From Erwinia persicina NBRC 102418 (GTDB taxonomy: Bacteria; Pseudomonadota; Gammaproteobacteria; Enterobacterales; Enterobacteriaceae): DNA of 64,000 nucleotides. The number at the start of each line of letters is the position of its first letter. The first letter of the stretch is position 1. The notes under the pieces are model-generated. The model was not told the origin of the DNA and did no database searches. It saw nothing but the letters and a program-made list of their open reading frames with translations. Both the position numbers and the translations under genes were made by a program. Below, piece by piece: positions 43,446 to 52,210 of the stretch. The stretch is taken from assembly GCF_001571305.1 (NCBI RefSeq), contig NZ_BCTN01000003.1, positions 62,001-126,000 on the forward strand, in the 5' to 3' direction.

Positions 43446-44963
43446 TTAAGATTGAATGGGGGTGGCAGGCTGCCAGAGAGTGCGTTGTACCGCCTCCTGC
43501 CAGCCCTGCCAGCTCTGATGACAGGCCTCATGCCGCTGCGGATCTGGCTGCCACAGATCGTGCTCGGGCATCAGCGCCAGTAACTGCCGATCGTTCAACT
43601 GACCCAGGGTGCGACGGGCCAGCAGCCCGGCCCCTATTGCCGACAGCTCCGGGGTGCTGCTGCGTGCCACCGGGCAGCCCAGCAGGTCTGCCTGGAACTG
43701 CATCAGCCAGGGGTTTTGCGTCGGGCCACCGTCCACCATCAGCGTTTCCAGACGGAAGCCCGGATGCTGGCGCATGGCCTCAATCACGTCGGCAATCTGG
43801 TAGGCGATCGCCTCCAGCGCGGCGCGGATCAGGTGCGCGGGCGTCACCCCACGGCTCAGACCACAGATCACACCGCGCGCCTGGTCGTCCCACCAGGGGG
43901 CACCGGTGCCGGTCAGCGCAGGGACAAAATAGACCCCCAAAGTCGAGTCAATGCTGGCGGGCAGCTCGTGCAGCGCCCGGCTGAGAACCTGCCCCTTCCC
44001 GTCCGTCAGACCGGTGGCCTGCGCCATCCACGCTACGCCATCCCCGGTATGGGGAATATTGCCTTCCAGACCGTAAACCAGCCGCTCACCGTCGTGCCAG
44101 GCCACCGTGGTTGCCAGCGAAGTGATGCTGGTGTCGGGTGTATCCAGCGGGGCCATCACCGACGAGCCCGTTCCGTAGGTGGCTTTAACCCCCCCCGGTG
44201 CCCCCAGCCCATGGCCGTAAAGCGCGGCGTGGGAATCACCCACCATCGCCATCACCGGCAGGCCATCCGCGATCCCCGCCAGACCGCGGGTAACCCCAAA
44301 CAGGCTGCCGGAGGGGCAAATCTCAGGCAGGGCCGCACGCGGAATGCCAAACAGGGCCAGCATCGACGCATCCCAGTCACCGCTTCGCAGGTTCAGGAGC
44401 TGGGTGCGTGCGGCATTGGAGGTATCGCAGCGGAACTGCTGGCCGCCGGTAAGGTTCCACAGCAGCCATGCGTCAATCGTCCCCAGGCAGAGTTCACCGC
44501 TCGCTGCCCGCTGGTGGCCATCCGGGGTGTTATCCAGCAGCCAGCGCATTTTCGAGGCAGAGAACAGCGGTGCCACCGGCAGCCCGGTGACGGAACGGAT
44601 AAGGGTCTCCTGATGGTCGCGCTTGAGCTGCTCGCAGAAGGCCCCCGAGCGGGAGCATTGCCAGGTGAGCGCCGGGCCTGCAGGACGCCCGCTCTGGCGT
44701 TCCCAGCCGATGGCCGTCTCACGCTGATTGCTGATCGCCAGCGCCGCCACGCGGTGTTCACCCACCGTGTTCAGCACCTCCCGCAGTACCGTCATTGATG
44801 CATTTAACAGAGTCAGCCCATCCTGTTCGACCCAGCCTGGCTGCGGCGTGGCCACGGTCAGCGGCCGTGAGGCTTTCGCCACCAGCTGACCGCGTGCATC
44901 CAGCGCCACCGCTTTGACATTGCTGGTGCCTTCATCCAGGGCAACAATCAGATCTCTAGCCAT
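43446..44963 (-). CDS. FGGY-family carbohydrate kinase
   Basis: 505-residue sugar kinase of the FGGY (glycerol/xylulose/ribulokinase) family. The N-terminal ATPase fold begins DLIVALDEGTSNVKAVALD; WQCSRSGAFCEQL, the substrate-side MVGDSHAALYGHG, the phosphate motif ATYGTGSSV and the C-terminal LMVDGGPTQNPWLMQFQADLL complete the fold. Several segments look closest to glycerol kinase but the substrate pocket cannot be read by eye. The ATG at 44963 follows GAGG and overlaps the permease stop by 8 bases. It should phosphorylate the sugar or ketose imported and oxidised by its operon partners. Confidence 0.9.
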   Translation of the reverse strand: MARDLIVALDEGTSNVKAVALDARGQLVAKASRPLTVATPQPGWVEQDGLTLLNASMTVLREVLNTVGEHRVAALAISNQRETAIGWERQSGRPAGPALTWQCSRSGAFCEQLKRDHQETLIRSVTGLPVAPLFSASKMRWLLDNTPDGHQRAASGELCLGTIDAWLLWNLTGGQQFRCDTSNAARTQLLNLRSGDWDASMLALFGIPRAALPEICPSGSLFGVTRGLAGIADGLPVMAMVGDSHAALYGHGLGAPGGVKATYGTGSSVMAPLDTPDTSITSLATTVAWHDGERLVYGLEGNIPHTGDGVAWMAQATGLTDGKGQVLSRALHELPASIDSTLGVYFVPALTGTGAPWWDDQARGVICGLSRGVTPAHLIRAALEAIAYQIADVIEAMRQHPGFRLETLMVDGGPTQNPWLMQFQADLLGCPVARSSTPELSAIGAGLLARRTLGQLNDRQLLALMPEHDLWQPDPQRHEACHQSWQGWQEAVQRTLWQPATPIQS

Positions 44964-46023
44964 GGCTGACCTCAGAGAGCGGCGCGGCCGCCTGCTTTTT
45001 TTCATGGCGACGCATCAGCACCACTTTGCTTTGCAGCTTTTGCTGGAACTGGTCGATGACCACGGCGGTGACGATCACCAGGCCCTTAATCACCATCTGC
45101 CAGAAGTCGCTGACGCCCATCATCACCATGCCATCAGCCAGGAAGACGATGACAAAAGCACCGATTATCGAGCCGGAAACGCGGCCACGGCCACCCGCCA
45201 GCGCGGTGCCGCCGAGTACCGTGGCACCGATGGCGTCCATCTCAAACATATTGCCGGTCATCGGATGTGCGGTTTGCAGCTGGGACGCCACAACCAGCCC
45301 GACCAGGGCGGCACAGAGTCCTGAGAAGGCGTAAACAAAGACTTTTACTTTAATAATCGGCACCCCGGCCAGGCGGGCGGCAGACTCATTTCCCCCCGCC
45401 GCATAGATATAGCGGCCCAGGGGCGTTTTACGGGTGATATACAGTCCCGTCAGCAGGAAGCCCACCATCAGCCAGATCGGGAAATAGATCCCCAGGAAGC
45501 TGCCGGAGCCAAGCAGGGAAAATCCGGTGTTGCCCAACTGAGGCACGCCGACCAGGTTGGCGTAGGTGCTGCCGTCGTTAAACAGCAGCGCGGCACCGCG
45601 GGCGATATACATCATGCCGAGGGTACAAATGAACGGTGCGACGCCCAGACGGGTGATCACCATGCCGTTGATGAAGCCGAGCAGGATGCCAAATACCGCC
45701 ACCGCGAGGATCACTTCCGGCACGTTGAGGAACAGCACCTGCCCGCCCCAGATCGGTACGCCGCTGGTCAGCAGCGCTCCCGCGACCATACCGCAGATCC
45801 CCGCAACCGCCCCCACTGACAGATCAATGCCACCGGTGAGGATCACCAGCGTCATCCCAATCGCCAGCAGGCCGGTGATCGCCACGTGCTGGGTCATAAT
45901 CAGCAGGTTCGACAGGGTGAGAAAGTTCGGCACCATTACGCTGAAAAAGCCTACCACAATCAGCAGCGCGATAAAGGTTCTGGCCTTCAGCAGGTACATA
46001 TAGAGCAGATATTTTTGATTCAT
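44956..46023 (-). CDS. ABC sugar transporter permease, RbsC family
   Basis: 355-residue inner-membrane permease with about ten hydrophobic helices. RbsC-family marks are LAIGMTLVILTGGIDLSVGAVAG near residue 58, GFINGMVITRLGVAPFICTLGMM, the cytoplasmic coupling segment YAAGGNESAARLAG and GGTALAGGRGRVSGSIIGA. It forms the channel of a ribose-type importer with the ATPase and binding protein encoded upstream. A basic C-terminal tail (RRHEKKQ) is unusually long but unremarkable. Confidence 0.92.
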   Translation of the reverse strand: MNQKYLLYMYLLKARTFIALLIVVGFFSVMVPNFLTLSNLLIMTQHVAITGLLAIGMTLVILTGGIDLSVGAVAGICGMVAGALLTSGVPIWGGQVLFLNVPEVILAVAVFGILLGFINGMVITRLGVAPFICTLGMMYIARGAALLFNDGSTYANLVGVPQLGNTGFSLLGSGSFLGIYFPIWLMVGFLLTGLYITRKTPLGRYIYAAGGNESAARLAGVPIIKVKVFVYAFSGLCAALVGLVVASQLQTAHPMTGNMFEMDAIGATVLGGTALAGGRGRVSGSIIGAFVIVFLADGMVMMGVSDFWQMVIKGLVIVTAVVIDQFQQKLQSKVVLMRRHEKKQAAAPLSEVSHG

Positions 46024-46043
46024 TTTGTCTTCCTCAGGCCCGC

Positions 46044-47597
46044 TTATTCATGCGGTGTTGACGCAGTGATTAACGTTTCGCGCGTGACATCGGCGCGCAG
46101 GAGATCGGCAGTGATACGCCCGTCGGCCATCACCAGAATGCGGTCGGCCAGGGCCATCACCTCATCCAGTTCTGACGATGAAAACATCACGGCCAGTCCT
46201 TCCTGGGCCATTTTGCCGATCAGCTGATACACGTCGGTTTTTGCCCCCACATCAATACCGCGCGTCGGTTCATCCAGCAGTACCACTTCCGGCCCGGTCA
46301 TCAGCGCCTTACCCAGCACCACTTTTTGCTGATTACCGCCGCTCAGAGAGGTGATCGGCAGGTCGGTATCGCTGACTTTGATCGCCAGACGCTGCACCAT
46401 CTCGTTCACCTTTTCCGTCTCTTTCTGCGGGCGCAGCAGGCCCAGCGCCCGGCGGAATCCACGCAGGCTGAGATCGCTTAATGTCATATTGGTTTTCACC
46501 GACATCATGCCAATCATCCCCTCGCCTTTACGATCTTCCGGTACGAGGGCAATGCCTTTTTTCAGCCGGTACTGGAAATCCCGTTTATCGAGGCATTCGC
46601 CGTTCAGCGAAACCGTGCCGTGCTCGCAGCCCATCAGGCCGATCAGGGCTTTGAACAGCTCGGTGCGCCCGGCACCCAGCAGGCCATAGATGCCGACCAC
46701 TTCGCCTTTACGCAGGCTGAAGCCGACGTCATTCAGCTTGTAGCCGCCATCCTGACGCAGCGCCGTCAGCCCGCTGACCTCCAGCACGACGTCCCCCTGG
46801 CGGGCCGGGGCATAGTCAAACTGTTTTTTCTTGTCGCCAACCATCTGGGCGATGATCCACGGCACACTGGCGTCACGCACCTCACGCTCACTGATAAACT
46901 TCCCGTCGCGGAAAATGGTGATGTGGTCGCCAATTTCCATCAGTTCTTCCAGACGGTGCGAAATGTAAATGATGGTGACGCCGCGCCGTTTTAGCGCGGC
47001 AATCACGTTGAACAGCACTTTGACCTCGGACTGACTGAGTGCCGAGGTCGGTTCGTCCATAATCAGTACCCGGGTGTCTTTTGACAGCGCACGCGCAATT
47101 TCCACCAGCTGCTGGTGGCCAATGCCCAGTTCCCCGAGCGGCGCGTAAGGATCGACATCCAGCTCCAGCCGTTCCAGCAGGGCTTTCGCCAGCTGGTACT
47201 GATATTTCTCATTAATCCGGCCGCGCTGGAAAAACTCATTACCGATAAAAATGTTGTCCATCACGTTCATATTCGGGAACAGGTTCAGTTCCTGAAAAAT
47301 GATGCTGATGCCGTGCTTTTCTGCCTGCTGTGTGGAGTGCAGCGAGACGGCTTCCCCCTCAAGGAAAATCTGCCCGGAAGACGGCACTTCCACCCCGGCC
47401 AGCATTTTCATCATGGTCGATTTACCGGCCCCGTTCTCCCCGATCAGCACGTTGACCTTGTTGCGATAGACGCGATAGTTCACCTGGTCGAGCGCTGTGA
47501 CCCCGGGATAGATACGTGAGACATTGCGCGCTTCAATCACCACCTCTGACTGCTGTTGACGTTGCGGCAGTGGGTCGATTTGATACTCAGCCATCAT
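46044..47597 (-). CDS. ABC sugar transporter ATPase, RbsA family
   Basis: 517-residue protein with two fused ABC domains. The first has Walker A GENGAGKSTMMK near residue 52, LGIGHQQLVEIARAL as signature and VLIMDEPTSALSQ as Walker B. The second has a degenerate P-loop (LLGAGRTELFKAL), a canonical signature LSGGNQQKVVLGKAL and Walker B VVLLDEPTRGIDVG. Asymmetric sites like these are normal in RbsA/MglA proteins. Start: ATG ATG at 47597/47594 after AGAGGGGG; an 83-residue upstream extension of the frame overlaps the lipoprotein gene and is rejected. Confidence 0.92.
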   Translation of the reverse strand: MMAEYQIDPLPQRQQQSEVVIEARNVSRIYPGVTALDQVNYRVYRNKVNVLIGENGAGKSTMMKMLAGVEVPSSGQIFLEGEAVSLHSTQQAEKHGISIIFQELNLFPNMNVMDNIFIGNEFFQRGRINEKYQYQLAKALLERLELDVDPYAPLGELGIGHQQLVEIARALSKDTRVLIMDEPTSALSQSEVKVLFNVIAALKRRGVTIIYISHRLEELMEIGDHITIFRDGKFISEREVRDASVPWIIAQMVGDKKKQFDYAPARQGDVVLEVSGLTALRQDGGYKLNDVGFSLRKGEVVGIYGLLGAGRTELFKALIGLMGCEHGTVSLNGECLDKRDFQYRLKKGIALVPEDRKGEGMIGMMSVKTNMTLSDLSLRGFRRALGLLRPQKETEKVNEMVQRLAIKVSDTDLPITSLSGGNQQKVVLGKALMTGPEVVLLDEPTRGIDVGAKTDVYQLIGKMAQEGLAVMFSSSELDEVMALADRILVMADGRITADLLRADVTRETLITASTPHE

Positions 47598-47604
47598 GCC
47601 CCCT

Positions 47605-48216
47605 CTATTTGCGTACCACGTGGGCCGGCGTAACATCCGGCGGCGTTTGCGGCACATCCCAACTGCTGAAGACGCCGTCAACCTCGACGTTATCGCCCAC
47701 TTTCGGCTGCAACTTTTGCACCTCAGCCGAGGCCAGGTTATTGATGGCGCGCCCGTAGTCGCCAAACAGCACCTGATCGTTGAAATCCTGATAGCTCGCG
47801 CCCTGATAGGCATCCCGTAGCGCGGTGCCGCGAATAATCGGGCCAATCTGCACCACCACCTCCTGGCCGCTGACGTCTTTCACCGTCATTTTCCCGCTGC
47901 GTGAGGTGGTATTCACCGCTGTCACCGCCCCCTGAATTTTCACACTGAACACGCACGGGTTTTCATCCTGACTGCGATATCCCGAAGCCTTGCAGGCGGC
48001 GTCAAAATCTTTTGCCGCCGCCAGCGATGCCATCATCTCGCCCAGGGGTTTTGCCGTGCTCACTATCTGCGGCACAATCTTTTGCTGCCAGGTAGCGGTG
48101 ACGTTTGCCATCGCCGGGTTGGGCGGATTTTTTAAATCGGCCAGCTCCTGCTGCGACACAATGCGGCAGCCTCCGAGGGCTAAAGTGGCCATGGTCAGCC
48201 AGACTCGCCTGGACAT
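47605..48216 (-). CDS. DUF2291 lipoprotein
   Basis: 203-residue lipoprotein with a signal peptide ending LGGC (lipobox at about residues 14-17) and a mature domain of the DUF2291 family: PQIVSTAKPLGEMMA, then a beta-rich part with VFSVKIQGAVTAVNTTSRSGKMTV and VVVQIGPIIRGTALRDA. Such proteins occur encoded among ribose-type ABC transporter genes and are thought to assist uptake, but no biochemical function is established as far as I know. The ATG at 48216 follows AAGGAGAG. It sits between the binding-protein and ATPase genes. Confidence 0.85.
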   Translation of the reverse strand: MSRRVWLTMATLALGGCRIVSQQELADLKNPPNPAMANVTATWQQKIVPQIVSTAKPLGEMMASLAAAKDFDAACKASGYRSQDENPCVFSVKIQGAVTAVNTTSRSGKMTVKDVSGQEVVVQIGPIIRGTALRDAYQGASYQDFNDQVLFGDYGRAINNLASAEVQKLQPKVGDNVEVDGVFSSWDVPQTPPDVTPAHVVRK

Positions 48217-48229
48217 AATTCTCTCCTTT

Positions 48230-48247
48230 GCGCCCCCGCAGGGGCGC
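48230..48247 (-). repeat. Hairpin between binding-protein and lipoprotein genes
   Basis: Perfect GCGCCCC / GGGGCGC stem with a four-base loop and no U-tract, in the 56 bases after the binding-protein stop. Such hairpins often raise the amount of binding protein relative to the downstream transport genes. Confidence 0.6.
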
Positions 48248-48272
48248 AGCAACATTATGTAAAAACGTTAAC

Positions 48273-49208
48273 TCAGGATTTGAAATTAAAGTCCTGCACT
48301 TTGTCTGCGTTGCCCTGGTTGATCAGGATGCCGCGGAACATAACGCGCTGTTTTTCTGGCTTGATACCTTTCTGCAGGAAGTTGTCGATATCCGTCACGC
48401 CCTGGGCGGCGATGGCCTGCGCCTGTAACATCACGGTGGCTTTCAGCGTCCCGGCTTTGACCGCATCGCGTTCGTCATTACTGCCGTCAATGCCAACCAC
48501 GATCACGTCGTCACGTCCGGCAGCCTTCAGCGCGGCGATCGCTCCCAGCGCGACCGGCCCGTTACCACAGATCACGCCTTTGACATCCGGGTGTGCCTGC
48601 AGAATGCTGTCCATGATGCGCTTACCATCGATCAGGGTGCCTTTGGCATCCTGTCGGGCGATGCTTTTCATTTCCGGGTACTGATCCAGCACCTGGTGGA
48701 AGGATTTAGAGCGGGTGACGCAGTTATTGTCGGCGAGATTACAGGTCAGTTCGGCATAGCTTCCTTTCTCGCCCATCTTTTCGACGAAGACGTTGGCGAC
48801 ATCGGAACCTGCCTGGAAGTTGTTATGGGTGATCTGCTCCAGGGCGACGTCATCCACCGGTATTTCACGGTTAATCAGTACCACCGGAATACCCGCGTCT
48901 TTGGCTTTTTTAATGGCGGCGACGCTGGCGGTAGAGTCGGCGTTATCGAGGATAATGCCCTGCACCTTTTTGCCGATGGCGGCATCTATCAGTTCGCTTT
49001 GCTTCTTCACATCTTCACCGTGGGACAGGACGGTGGTTTTATAGCCCAGCGCCTGAGCCTTCACATTAGCGCCTTTCGCTTCAGAGGCGTAATACGGGTT
49101 ATCCAGGGAGTTCACCAGGATCATAATGGTGCCTTTCTCTGCCGCAAACGCGGCGTGGGAGAAGGTACAGGCGGTCGCAACGGCTAACAGCGTTAAACGC
49201 ATTTTCAT
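48273..49208 (-). CDS. Periplasmic sugar-binding protein, RbsB family
   Basis: 311-residue secreted protein with a signal peptide (1-22, ending AAFA) and a two-lobed type I periplasmic-binding fold. It begins with KGTIMILVNSLDNPYYASEAKGA, contains VQGIILDNADSTASVAAI, PVVLINREIP, and ends with the hinge-proximal DVIVVGIDGSNDERDAV and ATVMLQAQAIAAQGV. RbsB-like proteins deliver pentoses, hexoses or polyols to an RbsC/RbsA importer. A pair of cysteines in ELTCNLADNNC may form a disulfide. The ligand is unknown. Confidence 0.92.
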   Translation of the reverse strand: MKMRLTLLAVATACTFSHAAFAAEKGTIMILVNSLDNPYYASEAKGANVKAQALGYKTTVLSHGEDVKKQSELIDAAIGKKVQGIILDNADSTASVAAIKKAKDAGIPVVLINREIPVDDVALEQITHNNFQAGSDVANVFVEKMGEKGSYAELTCNLADNNCVTRSKSFHQVLDQYPEMKSIARQDAKGTLIDGKRIMDSILQAHPDVKGVICGNGPVALGAIAALKAAGRDDVIVVGIDGSNDERDAVKAGTLKATVMLQAQAIAAQGVTDIDNFLQKGIKPEKQRVMFRGILINQGNADKVQDFNFKS

Positions 49209-49299
49209 ATTGATGTTCTCGCAATTTGTTATGTTGTTATGTGTAGGTACAGCGTTTGATTCTCAGCGTCTCTGGTCTGGGCGAAGCCGGTCTGAAGTC

Positions 49300-50097
49300 T
49301 TACCAAATAGTGAAACCACCATCGATCATCAGATCGGCTCCGGTGATCATGTCGCTGCCGTTGCCGGCAAAAAACAGCACGGCGGCGGCAATTTCGTCCG
49401 TGTAGGCAAAGCGTCCCATCGGGATCAGCTGCTTCATCGCCTCCCCTTTTTCACCACGCCAGGCTTTCTCGCCCATCGGTGTCAGCACCACGGTCGGCGA
49501 CAGGGTGTTTACATTGATTTTGTGCGGCGCAAACTCTTTCGCCATCACTTTGGTCATGCCCAGCAGTCCCGCTTTGGCCGAGGTGTAAGCCACATGGTTA
49601 TCAATGGCAATAGAGGCCGCCTGCGAGGCGATATTGATGATCTTTCCGCCTTTACCTGCTTTCACCATACGTTTTGCCACCGCCTGCGAACAGAGGAACG
49701 GCCCGGTCAGATTGACAGCGACCTGCTTCTGCCATTCGCTAAAGTCAGTTTCCAGCACCGGCTGTAACATCACGTAGCCCGCGCAGTTCACCAGAATGTC
49801 GATCTGTCCGTAGTGTGCTTCAACCTGTGCAATTGCCTGCTCGACAGCGTCCGGGTCGGTCACATCACACTGGACAAACTGCACGCGATCGGCGGCAAAT
49901 TGCCCGGCTACCTCTGCCACTTTGCTCTGTTCAAATGCCGGGTACAGCAGCGCCAGCTTCGCCCCTTTTTCCAACAGCATCTGGTTGCTGGCCATGGCGA
50001 TCCCACCGAGCCCACCGGTCACAACGGCGACCTTACCGCTCAAATCGCCGTTAATGTCTACGCCGTAGCGCAGGTTGACGTCATATTCGTGACTCAT
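49300..50097 (-). CDS. Short-chain dehydrogenase, second SDR of the operon
   Basis: 265-residue SDR with an N-terminal extension of about 20 residues before the Rossmann start LSGKVAVVTGG. The glycine motif reads TGGLGGIA, with Ala at the usual third Gly. NCAG replaces NNAG. Catalytic Ser is in NIASQAAS and the Tyr/Lys pair in AYTSAKAG; it ends ITGADLMIDGGFTIW. The deviations are conservative, so it is probably active. A D-threitol- or other polyol-dehydrogenase role is a loose guess from overall style. It lies 14 bases after the transketolase C-terminal gene. Confidence 0.86.
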   Translation of the reverse strand: MSHEYDVNLRYGVDINGDLSGKVAVVTGGLGGIAMASNQMLLEKGAKLALLYPAFEQSKVAEVAGQFAADRVQFVQCDVTDPDAVEQAIAQVEAHYGQIDILVNCAGYVMLQPVLETDFSEWQKQVAVNLTGPFLCSQAVAKRMVKAGKGGKIINIASQAASIAIDNHVAYTSAKAGLLGMTKVMAKEFAPHKINVNTLSPTVVLTPMGEKAWRGEKGEAMKQLIPMGRFAYTDEIAAAVLFFAGNGSDMITGADLMIDGGFTIW

Positions 50098-50111
50098 TTT
50101 TCACACTCTCC

Positions 50112-51026
50112 TTACGCGGCAACCAGGTTTTCTAACGTAGCTCGCAGACCGTCGGCATCGATGCGAAACTGGCGACGCAGGGCGGCACGGCTGCTGCTGT
50201 GGGTAAATTCATAAGGGGGAATACCCAGCGGAACAAAGCGCTGGCGCAGGCTGTGCTGAAGCAGCAGCTCGCCGATAATGCTGCTCAGTCCACCACTCAG
50301 GACATGCTCCTCCATGGTGATGACCTGACGGTGGGCGGCGATCAGGGCCACGACGGCCGCTTCGTCCAGCGGCCACAGGGAAGGCAGCGAGACGATAGTG
50401 ATGCTGTCGTCCTTCGCTGCCAGCGCTTCATGAGCCAGCGTGCCCAGGCAGAACACCACGGTGTCGGTTCCCTGCTGCAACACTTCCGGTTTTCCGGGAA
50501 CAAACTGATAGTCCGCGTCGTGCAGCAGCGGCACTTTGTCGCTGTCCATGCGGATATAGACCGGCCCCTGATGGCTGATGGCGTGGCGGGCGATGGCGCT
50601 GGCCTGGATTGCATCCGCTGGCGCGAAAATCTGCAGATTGCCCATCGAGCGGGCGATGGCGATATCATTAGTACAGTGGTGGGTTGCCCCCAGTGGGCCG
50701 TAAGCAAAACCGGCATTCAGGCCGAGCATTTTGACGTTGGTTTCGGAGTAGCAGACGTCATTTTTCAGCTGCTCGTTTGATCGGGCAAACAGGAACGGGG
50801 CCGCGTTAGCGGTAAAGACGGTGCGGCCGCTCAGTGCCATACCCGCCGCCATTCCTACCATATTCTGTTCGGCAATGCCGACGTTGATCACCCGATCAGG
50901 AAAGGCTTTCTCGAACGGGGCAATTTTTGACGTAGAGGTGGAATCAGCCACCATTACACTGAGGTCGGCCCCCCCGGTCTGGGCTTGCACCAGCGTGGCA
51001 ATCACGGCGTCGCGTAAGTCTTGCAT
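50112..51026 (-). CDS. Transketolase, C-terminal subunit
   Basis: 304-residue protein corresponding to the pyrimidine-binding and C-terminal domains of transketolase. The MVADSTSTSKIAPFEKAFPDRVINVGIAEQNMVGMAAGMALSG segment contains the conserved catalytic Glu (GIAEQNM) that protonates ThDP. It ends with a domain containing VITMEEHVLSGGLSSIIGELL. Together with the gene 2 bases upstream it forms a split, two-subunit transketolase, the type seen in accessory sugar pathways rather than the 660-residue housekeeping enzyme. Confidence 0.93.
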   Translation of the reverse strand: MQDLRDAVIATLVQAQTGGADLSVMVADSTSTSKIAPFEKAFPDRVINVGIAEQNMVGMAAGMALSGRTVFTANAAPFLFARSNEQLKNDVCYSETNVKMLGLNAGFAYGPLGATHHCTNDIAIARSMGNLQIFAPADAIQASAIARHAISHQGPVYIRMDSDKVPLLHDADYQFVPGKPEVLQQGTDTVVFCLGTLAHEALAAKDDSITIVSLPSLWPLDEAAVVALIAAHRQVITMEEHVLSGGLSSIIGELLLQHSLRQRFVPLGIPPYEFTHSSSRAALRRQFRIDADGLRATLENLVAA

Positions 51027-51028
51027 GT

Positions 51029-51832
51029 TTAATCCTCCAGCTCGGCCAGCCCAAGGGCCAGCTGTTCATCGTCAGGTACGGCGTGATGCCAGGCCGGGAC
51101 GTTGGCCATAAAGGAGATACCGTGCCCTTTTTCGGTATTGGCTAAAATAACGCGCGGTTTACCGATGCCCGGCTGGTTCACGGCGGCGGCTATCGCTTCG
51201 GGATCGTGGCCGTTGCATTCGAGCACTTCAAAACCAAAGGCCAGCCATTTATCGGCCAGTGGCTCCAGCGGCATAATGTCCTCTGTTTTACCGGCCAGTT
51301 GCAGGCGGTTGCGATCGACAATGGCGACCAGATTTTCCAGCCTGAACTTACTGGCCGACATGGCGGCTTCCCAGTTCGACCCCTCCGCCAGTTCGCCGTC
51401 GCCCAGCAGGACAAAGGCCCTGCGATCAGCACGACCAGAAAGTTTGTTCCCCAGCGCCAGGCCGACACCGATCGACAGGCCGTGGCCTAATCCTCCGGAG
51501 TTAATTTCCACCAGCTCAGGCAGCTTCTGGTGGATGGGATGCCCCGCCAGCAGCGTATCGTCGCCCATAAACTGGTCAAGGATCGCCGGGTCTATCAGCC
51601 CCATCGCCGCCGCGCTGCAGTAAAGTCCGCCAGCGCCGTGGCCTTTTGACAGGATGAAACGATCCTGATCCGGACGCGGACGGCTGCGATCCATCACCGC
51701 CATAAACAGGGTGCAGATGATATCCACCTCTGAGAGGTCGGCACCGGTGTGCCCTTTGCCTGCCCGATGATTCATTTGCAGTACGTAGCGCCGGGCCTGG
51801 CGCGCCGTCTGTTTGATTGCCTGAAAATCCAT
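51029..51832 (-). CDS. Transketolase, N-terminal subunit
   Basis: 267-residue ThDP-binding half of a split transketolase. Recognisable are HRAGKGHTGADLSEVD, ILSKGHGAGGLY and the ThDP-diphosphate/metal motif GDGELAEGSNWEAAMSASKF... ending VDRNRLQ (GDG to Asn spacing normal), then TEKGHGISFM. Two ATGs (51835, 51832) follow GAAGAGG; the second has the better spacing. It is the promoter-proximal gene of the sugar operon. The preceding frame is open for 50 more codons but crosses the regulatory region. Confidence 0.92.
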   Translation of the reverse strand: MDFQAIKQTARQARRYVLQMNHRAGKGHTGADLSEVDIICTLFMAVMDRSRPRPDQDRFILSKGHGAGGLYCSAAAMGLIDPAILDQFMGDDTLLAGHPIHQKLPELVEINSGGLGHGLSIGVGLALGNKLSGRADRRAFVLLGDGELAEGSNWEAAMSASKFRLENLVAIVDRNRLQLAGKTEDIMPLEPLADKWLAFGFEVLECNGHDPEAIAAAVNQPGIGKPRVILANTEKGHGISFMANVPAWHHAVPDDEQLALGLAELED

Positions 51833-51903
51833 CATTACCTCTTCATCTGTGACGCCGCGGGCGGGATAGCGTGCTGATATGACAGTCTGCTGCGGCAATT
51901 TAG

Positions 51904-51916
51904 TTTTCGAATAAAA
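51904..51916. promoter_or_regulatory. Candidate DeoR-family operator, site 1
   Basis: TTTTCGAATAAAA, 72 bases before the transketolase start. The same 13-mer with one change occurs near the regulator gene (52086-52098, opposite strand). TTCG cores are typical of DeoR/GlpR-family operators. Confidence 0.5.
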
Positions 51917-51942
51917 ATATAAGCTATCGTTTGTTATCATAT

Positions 51943-51958
51943 TGTGGGGTTGATCATA
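51943..51958. promoter_or_regulatory. Candidate CRP site
   Basis: TGTGG-GGTTGA-TCATA agrees with TGTGA-N6-TCACA at 8 of 10 core positions, located about 111 bases upstream of the first operon gene, as expected for a catabolite-controlled sugar operon. Confidence 0.4.
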
Positions 51959-52085
51959 TTTCAAACAAAAGCACAAAAATAACACAACATCATAATAATC
52001 AATAAATTAAGCATTAAAGATGACAATTCAATCCAGTTTCTTAACGTTAAAAGCCAGTTAAATCAACAAAATGACCATTTTTGAC

Positions 52086-52103
52086 TTTCATTCGAAAATG
52101 AAA
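52086..52103. promoter_or_regulatory. Candidate DeoR-family operator, site 2
   Basis: Perfect inverted repeat TTTCATT-CGAA-AATGAAA, containing on the minus strand TTTTCGAATGAAA, the near-copy of site 1. It lies 107 bases before the regulator's GTG start. Confidence 0.55.
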
Positions 52104-52210
52104 AGTCCCCTTCGCTATCCTCGCAATTGCTCCGGTCGGGGGTTACTATTTAGCGCAGCAGCCCGGCTGGCGGCCCTGCGACCCGCTTTCAGGTAAAGGG
52201 AGTGACTGAC

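Noticed and set aside
43716..44798. 360-codon open frame on the plus strand opposite the FGGY kinase
   Set aside because: It is a GC-rich shadow of a clearly conserved kinase, with Arg/Gly/Pro-rich low-complexity translation and no ribosome site.
46044..47846. Longer RbsA-like frame with 83 extra N-terminal residues
   Set aside because: The extension is antithetical to the family start and overlaps the DUF2291 coding sequence in another frame; ATG 47597 has a clear ribosome site.
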